Source: a virus | Direction: 5' to 3' (one strand) | DNA length: 28,302 nucleotides | Virus record (IMG/VR): IMGVR_UViG_3300006100_000062 | Span: 1 to 28,302 of that record | In this document: positions 18,493 through 25,293 of the stretch, piece after piece | How the letters are laid out: each line of letters begins with the position of its first letter | Numbering within the stretch: the stretch's first letter is position 1 | Translations under genes and position numbers: made by a program | Notes under the pieces: model-generated | Databases searched by the model: none | The model's input: only the letters and a program-made list of their open reading frames with translations | What the model was told of the DNA's origin: nothing

Positions 18493-21400
18493 ATGGGTAA
18501 CTCATATATTAAGGTTAGCGGTGTTTGGCAACCTATTAAAAACATGTATATGAAGATTTCTGGTGCCTGGACACCAATTAAAAATGCCTACATGAAAGTA
18601 GGAGGGGCTTGGACAAACGTATTTGCTCAATCTCGTATTCCAACCATTAAATCTAAAGTAACTATATCTACAAACAGCTCAAATTATCCTGCCACCTTAA
18701 CTGGAACTAACTACAATTGGTCAGATTCTGTATCGGACATTACTTCACTTACATATGTATTTCAAGTATCATCAGATGGCACAAACTTTGGAGCCATAGG
18801 TTCTCCACTTACAATATCAAATCCAGCTCAAGGATCTTCAACGTCCGTTCAATATGCCTTGCAAACCACAGACTTTTTAAGCACTTATCCAAATAGCTCA
18901 TATTTTAATTTTGTTGTAACAGCTACGGCTAAAGACCAACAAACAGGAGTTTCAGTTTCTGATTCAGTTCAAGTGACACCGCCCCAAGGCCCAGGACAAA
19001 TCACAGATCTTTCTGCATCAGATGTAGGAATGAACAGGCCCTGGAACAATGGTGCTATTCAGGTTTCTTGGTCAGCACCTCCAAGCAATGGAAATGCAAT
19101 TGATTATTATTTAGTTGAATATCAACCGTACGGAAGCTCCTCTTGGTATCAAGCAGGAACAACAAAATCAACTTCATACCTTTGGACGGGATTGACAGCA
19201 GGATTTCAGTATTATATGCGGGCTACAGCTCACAATGGTGGAGGATTAGCTACACCTTCAGGAGCGTCAAATCTTATCACAGTCACAACAGTTCCTAATT
19301 CTCCTACTGCAATAAGTGCTGATTCAAACTTAGATAAACAAACAAACGTTTATTTTGCTACAGTTCCTGACGGTCAAAATGGTGGATATCCAATTTCTTA
19401 CTATACTGCAACAGCTCCAGCAAGCTTATATCAAGTAGTAGCAGTAAGTAAGACGGGACAAACAAGCCCGATTAATCTTACTGGGCTGGGTAACAATGGA
19501 TATCAACTTAGTGCTTATGTTACTGCTACAAATGCTAATGGAACTTCAGCGAACTCTAGCTCAGTTTATTTTACTCCGCAAGCACCATATCACAACCCGA
19601 TCACTATTACAACAACTACTCCAGTAGGAACTTCAGATGGATTTAAGTTTTCTATAACAAATTCCAACTATTCAAGCTATAGCTGGCTCTTTACATTTAC
19701 TGGGGGAACAACTTCTGGCCCTGGACCATTTTATAGTTATGGTCAATATAGTGGTCCAACCTACAATCCTTCAACGGGATACTATGATGTTGTTGTAACA
19801 AATGTTGTAGCAGGAGGATATGCAACTTTAAAGATTGATGCATATGACCCAGGATATGGATCATTAGAAGGCGAAGTATCAGTTACTGGATATACAAAAC
19901 CAGGCCCAGCAACATTTATCCCGCACTACGGAACAGGAATTGGCTCAACAACCTCTACTTCGCAAGGATACATGACAATCTCATCTGTGGGTGCAACTTC
20001 AATAAATTACTGGGTTTACTACGGATCACACGGTACAGGCGTAACAGGATATGGAACTGATATTTCTTATACAGCTATGGATTCTGGTACTATAACAGGA
20101 TCTTCAGGAACATATTATTTCCCACAAAATGGGTACTATATTGTTCAGGCTCAGGGTCTTAATGATTACGGCGGTGTTGGAACAAGAGTTGCCTCTGATG
20201 TGTCTAATAGAAACTGGTTCTGGGGACCAATATATCAAGCTCCAACTGCGGGAGCACCTACATTAATTTCAGCAACTCCAAATTCAACTTCTTCTACACA
20301 AGCAAGTCTTACCATTAGTTATACAGCAGGGTCAAATGCATCCTCATATAACGCATATATTAATGGCGTACTTGACGGAAACACGTCAGGAACTACTTAC
20401 ACATTTAGCGGACTTGTCCCAAATCAAACAGTAAGTTGGAGGATTGTTAGTGTAAACTCGGCAGGAACAGAAGGTGGGTCTATTAGTGGTTCAGCTACTA
20501 CTCCACCATTTGTACAAATAACCGCAGGTCCACCAACAAATGTTCAATTATCTTTTGACGGTGTAAGCACAGTCACACTCACCTGGACAGCTGGAACAAA
20601 TGCTACAGGATATTCTGTATATATTAATAGTTTCTCATCTCCTGATGGAGCTACATCAACAACTTCCTACGTGTATACTGGAGCGTATGCAGGAGAAACA
20701 TTAACTTGGAAGATTGTTTCAGGTTATAATGGTCAAGCAGGTGGATCAGCCAGTGGAACTTATATAGTTACTACAGGTGGTGGAACATTTACATTTGCTC
20801 CATTTAGCTTTACTCCGTTTAGTTTTACACCGTTTAGCTTTACACCATTCTCATTTACCCCATTTGCGTTTACACCGTTTGGATTTACTCCACACTTCAG
20901 CTTTACCCCATTTGCGTTTACGCCGTTTGGATTTACTCCACACTTCAGCTTTACACCATTTGGCTTTACCCCATTTGGATTTACGCCACACTTTAGCTTT
21001 ACACCATTTGGCTTTACCCCATTTGGCTTTACACCACACTTTAGCTTTACGCCTTTTGCTTTTACATACGGATCAAGCCTTGACTTGGCAATATCTGCTA
21101 GAACAACTGAGGGTGTGATACCACTATCTTCAATAAAGCTGGGGGATAAAGTATTAACCTCTAACATAGATTCTTACATAGATTATGATGCACTTTCACT
21201 ATGGCAAGATAAAAATGTAGAGGTTTATGGTAATGAATTAGTGGAAGTTGCTGATATTGTAAATAGAAAGACTGACGTTGTTGTTATCATCAATGATGAG
21301 TACTTTACCAAAGAACATCTAATATTGATTAACAGAGATAAAATAATGTCATTTGTTAACTCCGATAATGTTGCTAAGGGTGATTATGTATGGTCGTACA

Positions 21401-21549
21401 ACAATCAATCCTGGACGGAAGTAAATAAAGTACAAGTAATTGAGGATTCATCTTATGACTTAATATCAATTAAGGTTGAACCAAATAGACCTTACTACTC
21501 AAATGATATCCTATGCTATGATTCATATGTAGGTGAAAAAAATGTTTAA
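18493..21549 (+). CDS. Fn3 fibre protein with F-x-F-T-P repeats and Hint-like C-terminus
   Basis: The product has 1018 residues after the SD AAAGGAT. Residues 5-46 hold three copies of a 14-residue unit (Y-[IM]-K-[VI]-S-G-[VA]-W-[QT]-P-I-K-N). Several Fn3-like domains follow (about 55-760). Residues 766-858 are 18 tandem F-[SAG]-F-T-P units. Residues 859-1018 look like a Hint domain: L-G-D-K-V after the first strands, T-K-E-H at 939-942 (the conserved TxxH), K-G-D-Y-V, and a closing N-D-I-L-C-Y-D-S that aligns with the usual N-G-I-L-V-H-N-S. The nucleophile position seems to hold Ser862, and the final His-Asn is Tyr-Asp. It is probably a fibre whose processing or anchoring involves the Hint module. 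Autoproteolysis is uncertain given these substitutions. Confidence 0.7.
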   Translation: MGNSYIKVSGVWQPIKNMYMKISGAWTPIKNAYMKVGGAWTNVFAQSRIPTIKSKVTISTNSSNYPATLTGTNYNWSDSVSDITSLTYVFQVSSDGTNFGAIGSPLTISNPAQGSSTSVQYALQTTDFLSTYPNSSYFNFVVTATAKDQQTGVSVSDSVQVTPPQGPGQITDLSASDVGMNRPWNNGAIQVSWSAPPSNGNAIDYYLVEYQPYGSSSWYQAGTTKSTSYLWTGLTAGFQYYMRATAHNGGGLATPSGASNLITVTTVPNSPTAISADSNLDKQTNVYFATVPDGQNGGYPISYYTATAPASLYQVVAVSKTGQTSPINLTGLGNNGYQLSAYVTATNANGTSANSSSVYFTPQAPYHNPITITTTTPVGTSDGFKFSITNSNYSSYSWLFTFTGGTTSGPGPFYSYGQYSGPTYNPSTGYYDVVVTNVVAGGYATLKIDAYDPGYGSLEGEVSVTGYTKPGPATFIPHYGTGIGSTTSTSQGYMTISSVGATSINYWVYYGSHGTGVTGYGTDISYTAMDSGTITGSSGTYYFPQNGYYIVQAQGLNDYGGVGTRVASDVSNRNWFWGPIYQAPTAGAPTLISATPNSTSSTQASLTISYTAGSNASSYNAYINGVLDGNTSGTTYTFSGLVPNQTVSWRIVSVNSAGTEGGSISGSATTPPFVQITAGPPTNVQLSFDGVSTVTLTWTAGTNATGYSVYINSFSSPDGATSTTSYVYTGAYAGETLTWKIVSGYNGQAGGSASGTYIVTTGGGTFTFAPFSFTPFSFTPFSFTPFSFTPFAFTPFGFTPHFSFTPFAFTPFGFTPHFSFTPFGFTPFGFTPHFSFTPFGFTPFGFTPHFSFTPFAFTYGSSLDLAISARTTEGVIPLSSIKLGDKVLTSNIDSYIDYDALSLWQDKNVEVYGNELVEVADIVNRKTDVVVIINDEYFTKEHLILINRDKIMSFVNSDNVAKGDYVWSYNNQSWTEVNKVQVIEDSSYDLISIKVEPNRPYYSNDILCYDSYVGEKNV
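18505..18630 (+). repeat. Three tandem 14-residue units in a fibre N-terminus
   Basis: The encoded units are Y-I-K-V-S-G-V-W-Q-P-I-K-N-M, Y-M-K-I-S-G-A-W-T-P-I-K-N-A and a shortened Y-M-K-V-G-G-A-W-T-N-V-F. The period is 42 bases. Similar tryptophan-centred repeats occur at the start of other phage fibre proteins and may dock them to the tail tip. Confidence 0.85.
20788..21066 (+). repeat. Tandem F-x-F-T-P pentapeptide repeat with 48-base superrepeat
   Basis: Eighteen units of 15 bases encode F-[STAG]-F-T-P. From 20848 the array follows a higher-order 16-residue pattern, F-S-F-T-P, F-[AG]-F-T-P, F-G-F-T-P-H, repeated four times, the first two with Ala and the last two with Gly in the middle unit. 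Codons for Thr and Pro vary between copies, so the amino acid pattern is conserved more than the DNA. This suggests selection on the protein as well as recombinational expansion. Confidence 0.95.
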
Positions 21550-21552
21550 ACG

Positions 21553-21561
21553 TGATATAAT
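21553..21561 (+). promoter_or_regulatory. Extended -10 promoter for the tail tip gene set
   Basis: TGATATAAT is a perfect extended -10. GTGAAA at 21533-21538 matches four of six -35 bases, 17 bases upstream of TATAAT. Transcription would start near 21568, at the SD GGAGG (21568-21572), giving a very short leader. Confidence 0.6.
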
Positions 21562-21578
21562 CAACTTGGAGGTAATAA

Positions 21579-21848
21579 ATGTCTGATGAAGTATTGTCGT
21601 ATGAAGACAAAGTTAATATTGTAAAATCACATCAAAAGAATCTCAGGTTTAATGAATATAACTTAAACTTGTCTTTAAAGCAGGAAAGCTCAAAGGCTTC
21701 TCCTTCTGAAGCATCTATAATTGACATTAAAGCTCAAGCTGCTGATGTTCAGAGACAGATTACCATTTTGCAAGAAGAGCTGGACTCTTTAGAGCATGAA
21801 GAACAACTAAGACTACAAAACGCAAATAAGGTGGAAAATGGCGAGTAA
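21579..21848 (+). CDS. Small coiled-coil protein, unknown function
   Basis: The 89-residue product starts at an ATG seven bases after GGAGGT. Its first half is charged and helical; residues about 45-85 (I-D-I-K-A-Q-A-A-D-V-Q-R-Q-I-T-I-L-Q-E-E) show heptad-like spacing of Ile, Val and Leu typical of a coiled coil. I do not recognise the family. It begins a new transcription unit directly after the Hint-bearing fibre and is overlapped by a second coiled-coil gene. A fibre assembly or capping role is possible but not shown. Confidence 0.7.
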   Translation: MSDEVLSYEDKVNIVKSHQKNLRFNEYNLNLSLKQESSKASPSEASIIDIKAQAADVQRQITILQEELDSLEHEEQLRLQNANKVENGE

Positions 21849-22029
21849 AGAAGAATTGATTATCATGGCTCTTCAACAAAGAATTGGAGAGATGGCAGCA
21901 CAGCACGAATTAGAAAAAGCTATCCTTAGAGCTGAATTAACTCAAAATGAAGAAGCTAAAAAGGAAAAAGAGAAAGCAATTATAGATTACAATGAAAAGT
22001 TGGAAAATCTTGTTTCAAAAGAAAGTTAA
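21838..22029 (+). CDS. Short coiled-coil protein, unknown function
   Basis: The 63-residue product starts at an ATG inside the end of the preceding gene (11-base overlap), with AAGGTGGA as SD. Almost the whole protein is Glu/Lys/Ala-rich helix with leucine and isoleucine at heptad-like positions (E-K-A-I-L-R-A-E-L-T-Q). It has no signal peptide or membrane segment. Being translationally coupled to another coiled-coil gene, it may form a hetero-oligomer with that product. The family is not recognised. Confidence 0.6.
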   Translation: MASKEELIIMALQQRIGEMAAQHELEKAILRAELTQNEEAKKEKEKAIIDYNEKLENLVSKES

Positions 22030-22396
22030 GCCAAAGCGAACATACTATCCCGTTGTTCCTAGCGGATTAATAGCTCATACTGAAAAGGGCTATTTTTATA
22101 TAAAGGGTTCAAAAAGATATACTGTTGTTTCAGAACGAGCAGCGATGTCCTGGAGCCTGCCCATTATTTCTACTAAAGATCAAATGCTTTCCAACCTACC
22201 GATTGCTGGCGTGGTTGGATTTCGTGACGGTACTTTGGTCAAAGATATATCTGATGGTAAAATATATCTTATAAGCGATTCAAAGCGTAGGCATGTTGTT
22301 GAGCCAGATGTTCTAGAGTGGCTAGAGCAAGATATAGTAGATGCGGGGCAAAAAGAAATTTTTGTTCATCCAGAGGGAGAAAAGCTAAGTGAGTAG
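21992..22396 (+). CDS. Protein with duplicated K-R-x-x-V-V surface-type motif
   Basis: The 134-residue product starts at ATG 21992, overlapping the previous gene by 38 bases. The SD is poor, and a TTG at 22010 is an alternative start. After a basic N-terminus there are two copies of a 21-residue motif: residues 34-54 (Y-F-Y-I-K-G-S-K-R-Y-T-V-V-S) and 91-111 (I-Y-L-I-S-D-S-K-R-R-H-V-V-E-P). The second is preceded by F-R-D-G-T-L-V-K. This pattern resembles the small beta repeats seen in many bacterial secreted or surface proteins (G-T-L-V-K...Y-L-I-x-x-G-K-R-R-x-I). Its position between fibre genes and a lectin-like tip suggests a virion tip or host-binding accessory protein. Confidence 0.65.
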   Translation: MKSWKILFQKKVKPKRTYYPVVPSGLIAHTEKGYFYIKGSKRYTVVSERAAMSWSLPIISTKDQMLSNLPIAGVVGFRDGTLVKDISDGKIYLISDSKRRHVVEPDVLEWLEQDIVDAGQKEIFVHPEGEKLSE

Positions 22397-22805
22397 TAAT
22401 AGAATTATTCAATCAGATAACGCAGTCCTAGATCTTAATACTATTAGCACAATGATTGATACAATAAATGGTCAGCAAAAAGCAATCGAAGATTTGCAAG
22501 CACAGGTATTTGGCACAAGCACAACAGTTGATCCCGCAACAGGACAACCTGCCACCCAATCTGGCCCACTTGTTATTGATTACGGACATACGCCAGTTAC
22601 CTCTGGAACTGTTACCGTAAAGTTTAATAAGCAGTTTAAGAGTGCCCCAGTATCAGTTGTAGGAACAATCTTGACATCTAGTGGCAATCAAGGGTATGCT
22701 TATGTATCTAAAACAATTACTGCCTCAGAAGCAGTGTTTACAATAGTTTCAAAGAGTAACACTTATAAAAATTATTACTTGTATTGGGTTGCTGTAGGTT
22801 ACTAA
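22389..22805 (+). CDS. Probable fibre tip protein with H-type lectin-like domain
   Basis: The 138-residue product starts at GTG 22389, overlapping the previous stop by 8 bases, with GAGGGAG upstream. Residues 10-40 form a trimerising-type helix (L-D-L-N-T-I-S-T-M-I-D-T-I), followed by a Thr/Pro linker and a beta domain at 59-138. That domain has I-D-Y-G, a V-T-V-K-F-N-K-Q-F-K-S-A-P strand pair, V-F-T-I-V and a closing Y-L-Y-W-V-A-V-G-Y. This order resembles H-type lectin domains (F-x-x-x-F-x-x-x-P...W-x-A-x-G). A trimeric sugar-binding receptor-recognition protein is the best guess, inferred from pattern only. Its stop overlaps the HNH gene start (TAATG). Confidence 0.6.
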   Translation: MSSNRIIQSDNAVLDLNTISTMIDTINGQQKAIEDLQAQVFGTSTTVDPATGQPATQSGPLVIDYGHTPVTSGTVTVKFNKQFKSAPVSVVGTILTSSGNQGYAYVSKTITASEAVFTIVSKSNTYKNYYLYWVAVGY

Positions 22806-23065
22806 TGTACCAGCCACTTACTTCTTGGGTAAAGAGGGAAAGTAAGGTTAGTAGAGAAGGCTACGTTTTAATTAAAGTTCCAGAACATCCTAAAAACTTT
22901 AAAGGCTGGTATTACGAACATCGGCTAGTAATAGAAAAAAAATTAAATAGAATAATCAATGATTGGGAAACTATTCATCATATCAACCATGATAAAACTG
23001 ATAATAGATTAATCAATCTTTTTTTGTGTTCACGGATTGAGCATAATAAAGCACACGCTGCTTGA
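22805..23065 (+). CDS. Free-standing HNH endonuclease
   Basis: I choose the ATG at 22805, which overlaps the preceding TAA, over an in-frame upstream start at 22784 that would run into the lectin-like gene. The product has 86 residues. An E-H-R at 38-40 and the core H58-H59-I-N-H62-D-K-T-D-N67-R-L-I-N71-L are the signature of the HNH_3 (His-Asn-His, beta-beta-alpha metal) nucleases common in phages. The size is that of a minimal stand-alone homing-type nuclease with no clear extra DNA-binding module. It lies at the junction between the tail tip genes and a new promoter, a typical insertion point for such genes. It could also have been recruited for packaging or replication, but nothing here shows that. 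Confidence 0.8.
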   Translation: MYQPLTSWVKRESKVSREGYVLIKVPEHPKNFKGWYYEHRLVIEKKLNRIINDWETIHHINHDKTDNRLINLFLCSRIEHNKAHAA

Positions 23066-23091
23066 CAAATAATAATGCATAGTAGTACAAT
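23062..23091 (+). promoter_or_regulatory. Sigma70-type promoter for the metallophosphoesterase gene
   Basis: A perfect -35 TTGACA (23062-23067) and TACAAT (23086-23091) are separated by 18 bases. The sequence after the -10 (TTTACTAAAC) resembles that at the 1702 promoter. The predicted start near 23098 leaves a leader of about 19 bases containing AAAAGGA. Confidence 0.75.
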
Positions 23092-23116
23092 TTACTAAAC
23101 CTAGAAAAAGGATTAT

Positions 23117-23875
23117 ATGACTAATGACTTAAAGTGGATGATGGTATCGGATATTCATTTCCCCCGCCATGATCCAAGAAAAGTAGAACTGTTCATGAAG
23201 GTTATGAAGTGGTTCAAGCCAGATGCAGTAGACCTGCTTGGCGATATTGATGATGCAGATTCAACCTCACGTTGGGCTGCAGAATACCCTGCAGAATTTT
23301 CTATCCCAGTATCTGACGGTGGCGTAACTGGCACAAGAGATTTTCTTGCTGATCTTAGAAAGACGGCGGGGTCAGAAGCAGAGATTCACTTTCATGATGG
23401 TAATCATGGGTGGACAAGACATGGAGATTATCTTGCAAAGAAAGCTCCAGCATTTCTAGAATTCATTACACCTGATTCACTCTATGAATATAAAAAGCAT
23501 GGCATTCACTGGCACGAATATAACGAGCCTCCTGTGAAACGTTATGGCGATATGTATGGTCACCATGGCGAGTCCATTTCCAAGCACTCTGGAGAATCAG
23601 TGCGTAATGACGTTAACAACTGGGGGGTATCCCTAGTACGTGGACATTCCCATCGTATGGGGGCCTATTATCAAACATACAATATCACGGGACAAGAGTT
23701 GCGTGGATATGAAATTGGGCATCTTTGCGATGAGGATAAGATGGATTATTCCATACAAAAGAATTGGCAGGCAGGATTTGCAGTGGCACATGTTGTCAAT
23801 GACTATCCACATATGCAGCTAATTCAAATTCATGACTACACTTGTGTAGTTGACGGTAAAATTTTTACCGCATAA
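23117..23875 (+). CDS. Calcineurin-like metallophosphoesterase
   Basis: The 252-residue product starts at an ATG four bases after AAAAGGA. It carries the ordered motifs of the metallophosphoesterase superfamily: D12-I-H14, G42-D43-I-D-D46, G95-N96-H97 and G176-H177-S-H179. These provide the two-metal site, and an additional H-H-G-E segment near 145-150 is present. Such phage proteins hydrolyse phosphomonoesters or phosphodiesters. The substrate (nucleotide, nucleic acid end or a modified base precursor) cannot be told from sequence. It begins a new transcription unit under a good -35/-10 promoter. Two small inverted repeats lie inside its last codons. Confidence 0.9.
   Translation: MTNDLKWMMVSDIHFPRHDPRKVELFMKVMKWFKPDAVDLLGDIDDADSTSRWAAEYPAEFSIPVSDGGVTGTRDFLADLRKTAGSEAEIHFHDGNHGWTRHGDYLAKKAPAFLEFITPDSLYEYKKHGIHWHEYNEPPVKRYGDMYGHHGESISKHSGESVRNDVNNWGVSLVRGHSHRMGAYYQTYNITGQELRGYEIGHLCDEDKMDYSIQKNWQAGFAVAHVVNDYPHMQLIQIHDYTCVVDGKIFTA
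23835..23870. repeat. Two adjacent inverted repeats at the gene 3' end
   Basis: ACTACAC (23835-23841) pairs with GTGTAGT (23844-23850), and CGGTAAAA (23854-23861) pairs with TTTTACCG (23863-23870). Both are perfect but small, with loops of two and one bases as drawn. No T-run follows, so they do not form a standard terminator. They may serve RNA stability or attenuation. Confidence 0.5.
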
Positions 23876-23889
23876 CCTATAGGAGAAAA

Positions 23890-24186
23890 ATGAAGATCAC
23901 AAATTCAGAGAAGACTCTGGTTGAGCACTACGTATATGCAACTGCATCAGCAGCTGTCATTCTTTGGCAGCGTGGTGGAGCAGCAAACCATAACCTCAAG
24001 CATGTTGCATTTGCAGCAATCTACGGAGTTATTGGTCCAGTTCTTGCAAAGATTAACCCACGTGGTTTGGTTGCAAAGCTAGTAAAGCAAGAGCATTTGT
24101 CTGCACCAGAAGCAGCGGTTCTTACTCAGGTAGCAACTACAGCTATTGCTGATGCTGATAAGGCTTTGGCGAAGGCAGCAAAGTAA
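23890..24186 (+). CDS. Small membrane-associated protein, holin candidate
   Basis: The 98-residue product starts at ATG 23890 after AGGAGAAAA. Two apolar stretches are visible, about residues 14-27 (V-Y-A-T-A-S-A-A-V-I-L-W) and 39-54 (H-V-A-F-A-A-I-Y-G-V-I-G-P-V-L), followed by an amphipathic alanine-rich C-terminal helix. Size and hydrophobic pattern would allow a holin, but the hydrophobic segments are short and no endolysin gene lies in the window. A small virion or membrane protein is equally possible. Confidence 0.6.
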   Translation: MKITNSEKTLVEHYVYATASAAVILWQRGGAANHNLKHVAFAAIYGVIGPVLAKINPRGLVAKLVKQEHLSAPEAAVLTQVATTAIADADKALAKAAK

Positions 24187-24394
24187 TAAAAAAATTAAAA
24201 AGTTAATACAGCTACAATGTAAAAAATGCTTAGGTCGTGTTTTTGTTGATAGAACATATCCACAAGATCAGCGAGTTGAGTTGTTTTGTATAATGTGTGG
24301 CAAAAGGTGGATGGTAAGAAGAGATAGCAGGTTTGGTGCATGGATCGGAAAAGTAGAAGAAAAGCTAGCGAGAAGCTTCGGTACTTCTATTTAA
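24152..24394 (+). CDS. Zinc-ribbon protein, start uncertain
   Basis: From ATG 24152 the product has 80 residues. Two Cys pairs, C23-x-x-C26 and C46-x-x-C49, are 19 residues apart and form a probable zinc ribbon (C-K-K-C and C-I-M-C-G-K-R-W), flanked by basic residues as in nucleic-acid-binding ribbons. The first codons lie in another frame of the preceding gene (35-base overlap) and have no clear SD. A later non-ATG start between 24185 and 24206 cannot be excluded. The next gene overlaps its end by 55 bases. A small DNA- or RNA-binding regulator is plausible. Confidence 0.6.
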   Translation: MLIRLWRRQQSNKKIKKLIQLQCKKCLGRVFVDRTYPQDQRVELFCIMCGKRWMVRRDSRFGAWIGKVEEKLARSFGTSI

Positions 24395-24855
24395 ATGGGG
24401 ACCTTCATAAGGTACTAAGACGTTCCAGAGCTGAGGACTTACTTGTTGCTTGGAATTATCGCTTGGAGAAGCGTGTTGCTTATAGTTTGGCGGATGTCAA
24501 TAAAAATAAACAACACGCTTACCCCATCTCAGAAGTAGTAAAGATTATCGGTAAACATGAAGACACAATCAAGCTTCATTTATACAGAGGTAATCTTCAA
24601 CATCCACAAAGAGCATATGCTCTTAATGGAAACAAAACTCCAGGAAAATACTTTTGGAGTGAAGATGATATTAGAAATATGCATGACTTCTTTAAAACAG
24701 TTCATAGAGGTAGGCCTAGAACTGATGGTAGAATTACTCCAGGTAATATGCCAAGCAGAGCAGAGCTAGAGGCTATGATTAATCAAGAAAGTGTTTTGTA
24801 TATGAAAAATAACGAGGGGGAGTTTGTCCCAGTTTGGAAACAGCCTGAATGGTAG
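24340..24855 (+). CDS. Helix-turn-helix DNA-binding protein
   Basis: The 171-residue product starts at ATG 24340 inside the zinc-ribbon gene. The N-terminal 50 residues are strongly basic and helical. Residues about 60-115 look like a MerR/excisionase-type winged helix: Y-P-I-S-E-V-V-K-I-I-G-K-H-E-D-T-I-K gives two helices with a turn, then Y-R-G-N-L-Q-H-P-Q and a wing ending Y-F-W-S-E-D-D-I-R-N-M. A basic G-R-P-R-T-D-G-R segment (about 120-127) resembles an AT-hook-like minor groove contact. It probably acts as a transcription or replication regulator encoded just ahead of the replication genes. Its target is unknown. Confidence 0.7.
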   Translation: MDRKSRRKASEKLRYFYLNGDLHKVLRRSRAEDLLVAWNYRLEKRVAYSLADVNKNKQHAYPISEVVKIIGKHEDTIKLHLYRGNLQHPQRAYALNGNKTPGKYFWSEDDIRNMHDFFKTVHRGRPRTDGRITPGNMPSRAELEAMINQESVLYMKNNEGEFVPVWKQPEW

Positions 24856-25082
24856 ATCAAAAGTTAAATAAAGAAGCTAAGCATGTGTTAGAACAATCAC
24901 TAAAAGTTCTTGAATATGCTATGGAAATGGCTGTACAAAAGGACGACCTAGATGCTATGATAGGCATATCTGATCGTTTGATGATGCTATACCAGCATCT
25001 TTCGGATAAAGATGTTAAGAAGTTTAAACCAGGATTTGCTCTTATGAGCAGGGAAGAAGTACACGATGGCGAATCTGACTAG
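24849..25082 (+). CDS. Small helical protein, unknown function
   Basis: The 77-residue product starts at an ATG overlapping the end of the HTH gene by 7 bases. It is predicted all-helical with leucine-rich heptads (L-E-Q-S-L-K-V-L-E-Y-A-M-E-M-A) and an acidic C-terminus. The next gene overlaps its 3' end by 17 bases. I do not recognise the family; the overlaps and its place before the replication genes argue that it is real and co-translated with them. Confidence 0.65.
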   Translation: MVDQKLNKEAKHVLEQSLKVLEYAMEMAVQKDDLDAMIGISDRLMMLYQHLSDKDVKKFKPGFALMSREEVHDGESD

Positions 25083-25293
25083 CGAGTCGGGAAATACCAA
25101 TGTTAAAGTCGAGTTGCAGTTTACAAGAAATTTGGGCAACTATGAAAGCTTGAAGGTTTCTATTGGTGTTGAAGATTTTAAGCGTAGTCATGAAACAGTT
25201 GACGAAGCCACAAACAGGGTATATACTTTTGTCGAGGGTAAGTTGATGGAAAAAGTCAACGAGATTGAAGCGGAGCTAAAAGGTAAGAAATGA
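25066..25293 (+). CDS. Conserved small phage protein, unknown function
   Basis: The 75-residue product starts at ATG 25066 inside the preceding gene, with an A/G-rich SD (GGGAAGAAG). It has beta strands early (N-V-K-V-E-L-Q-F-T-R-N-L-G-N-Y-E-S-L) and a C-terminal helix (T-N-R-V-Y-T-F-V-E-G-K-L). I recall similar short proteins with the L-G-N-Y-E-S motif in actinobacteriophages, where they are of unknown function; this is memory, not a search. The stop overlaps the next start (ATGA). Confidence 0.65.
   Translation: MANLTSESGNTNVKVELQFTRNLGNYESLKVSIGVEDFKRSHETVDEATNRVYTFVEGKLMEKVNEIEAELKGKK

Noticed and set aside
20760-21167. Long antisense frame over the repeat array, plus other-frame frames there
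   Set aside because: It is a by-product of the 15-base repeat: a repeat with no stop in one frame tends to stay open in others. It has no SD and its composition mirrors the repeat.
21067-21549. A functional intein able to splice
   Set aside because: The terminal His-Asn is replaced by Tyr-Asp and there is no C-terminal extein beyond 12 residues, so splicing is unlikely; only a Hint-like module is claimed.
22784-22804. Upstream start for the HNH gene
   Set aside because: It lies inside the last codons of the lectin-like gene without an SD, while ATG 22805 forms a standard TAATG junction.
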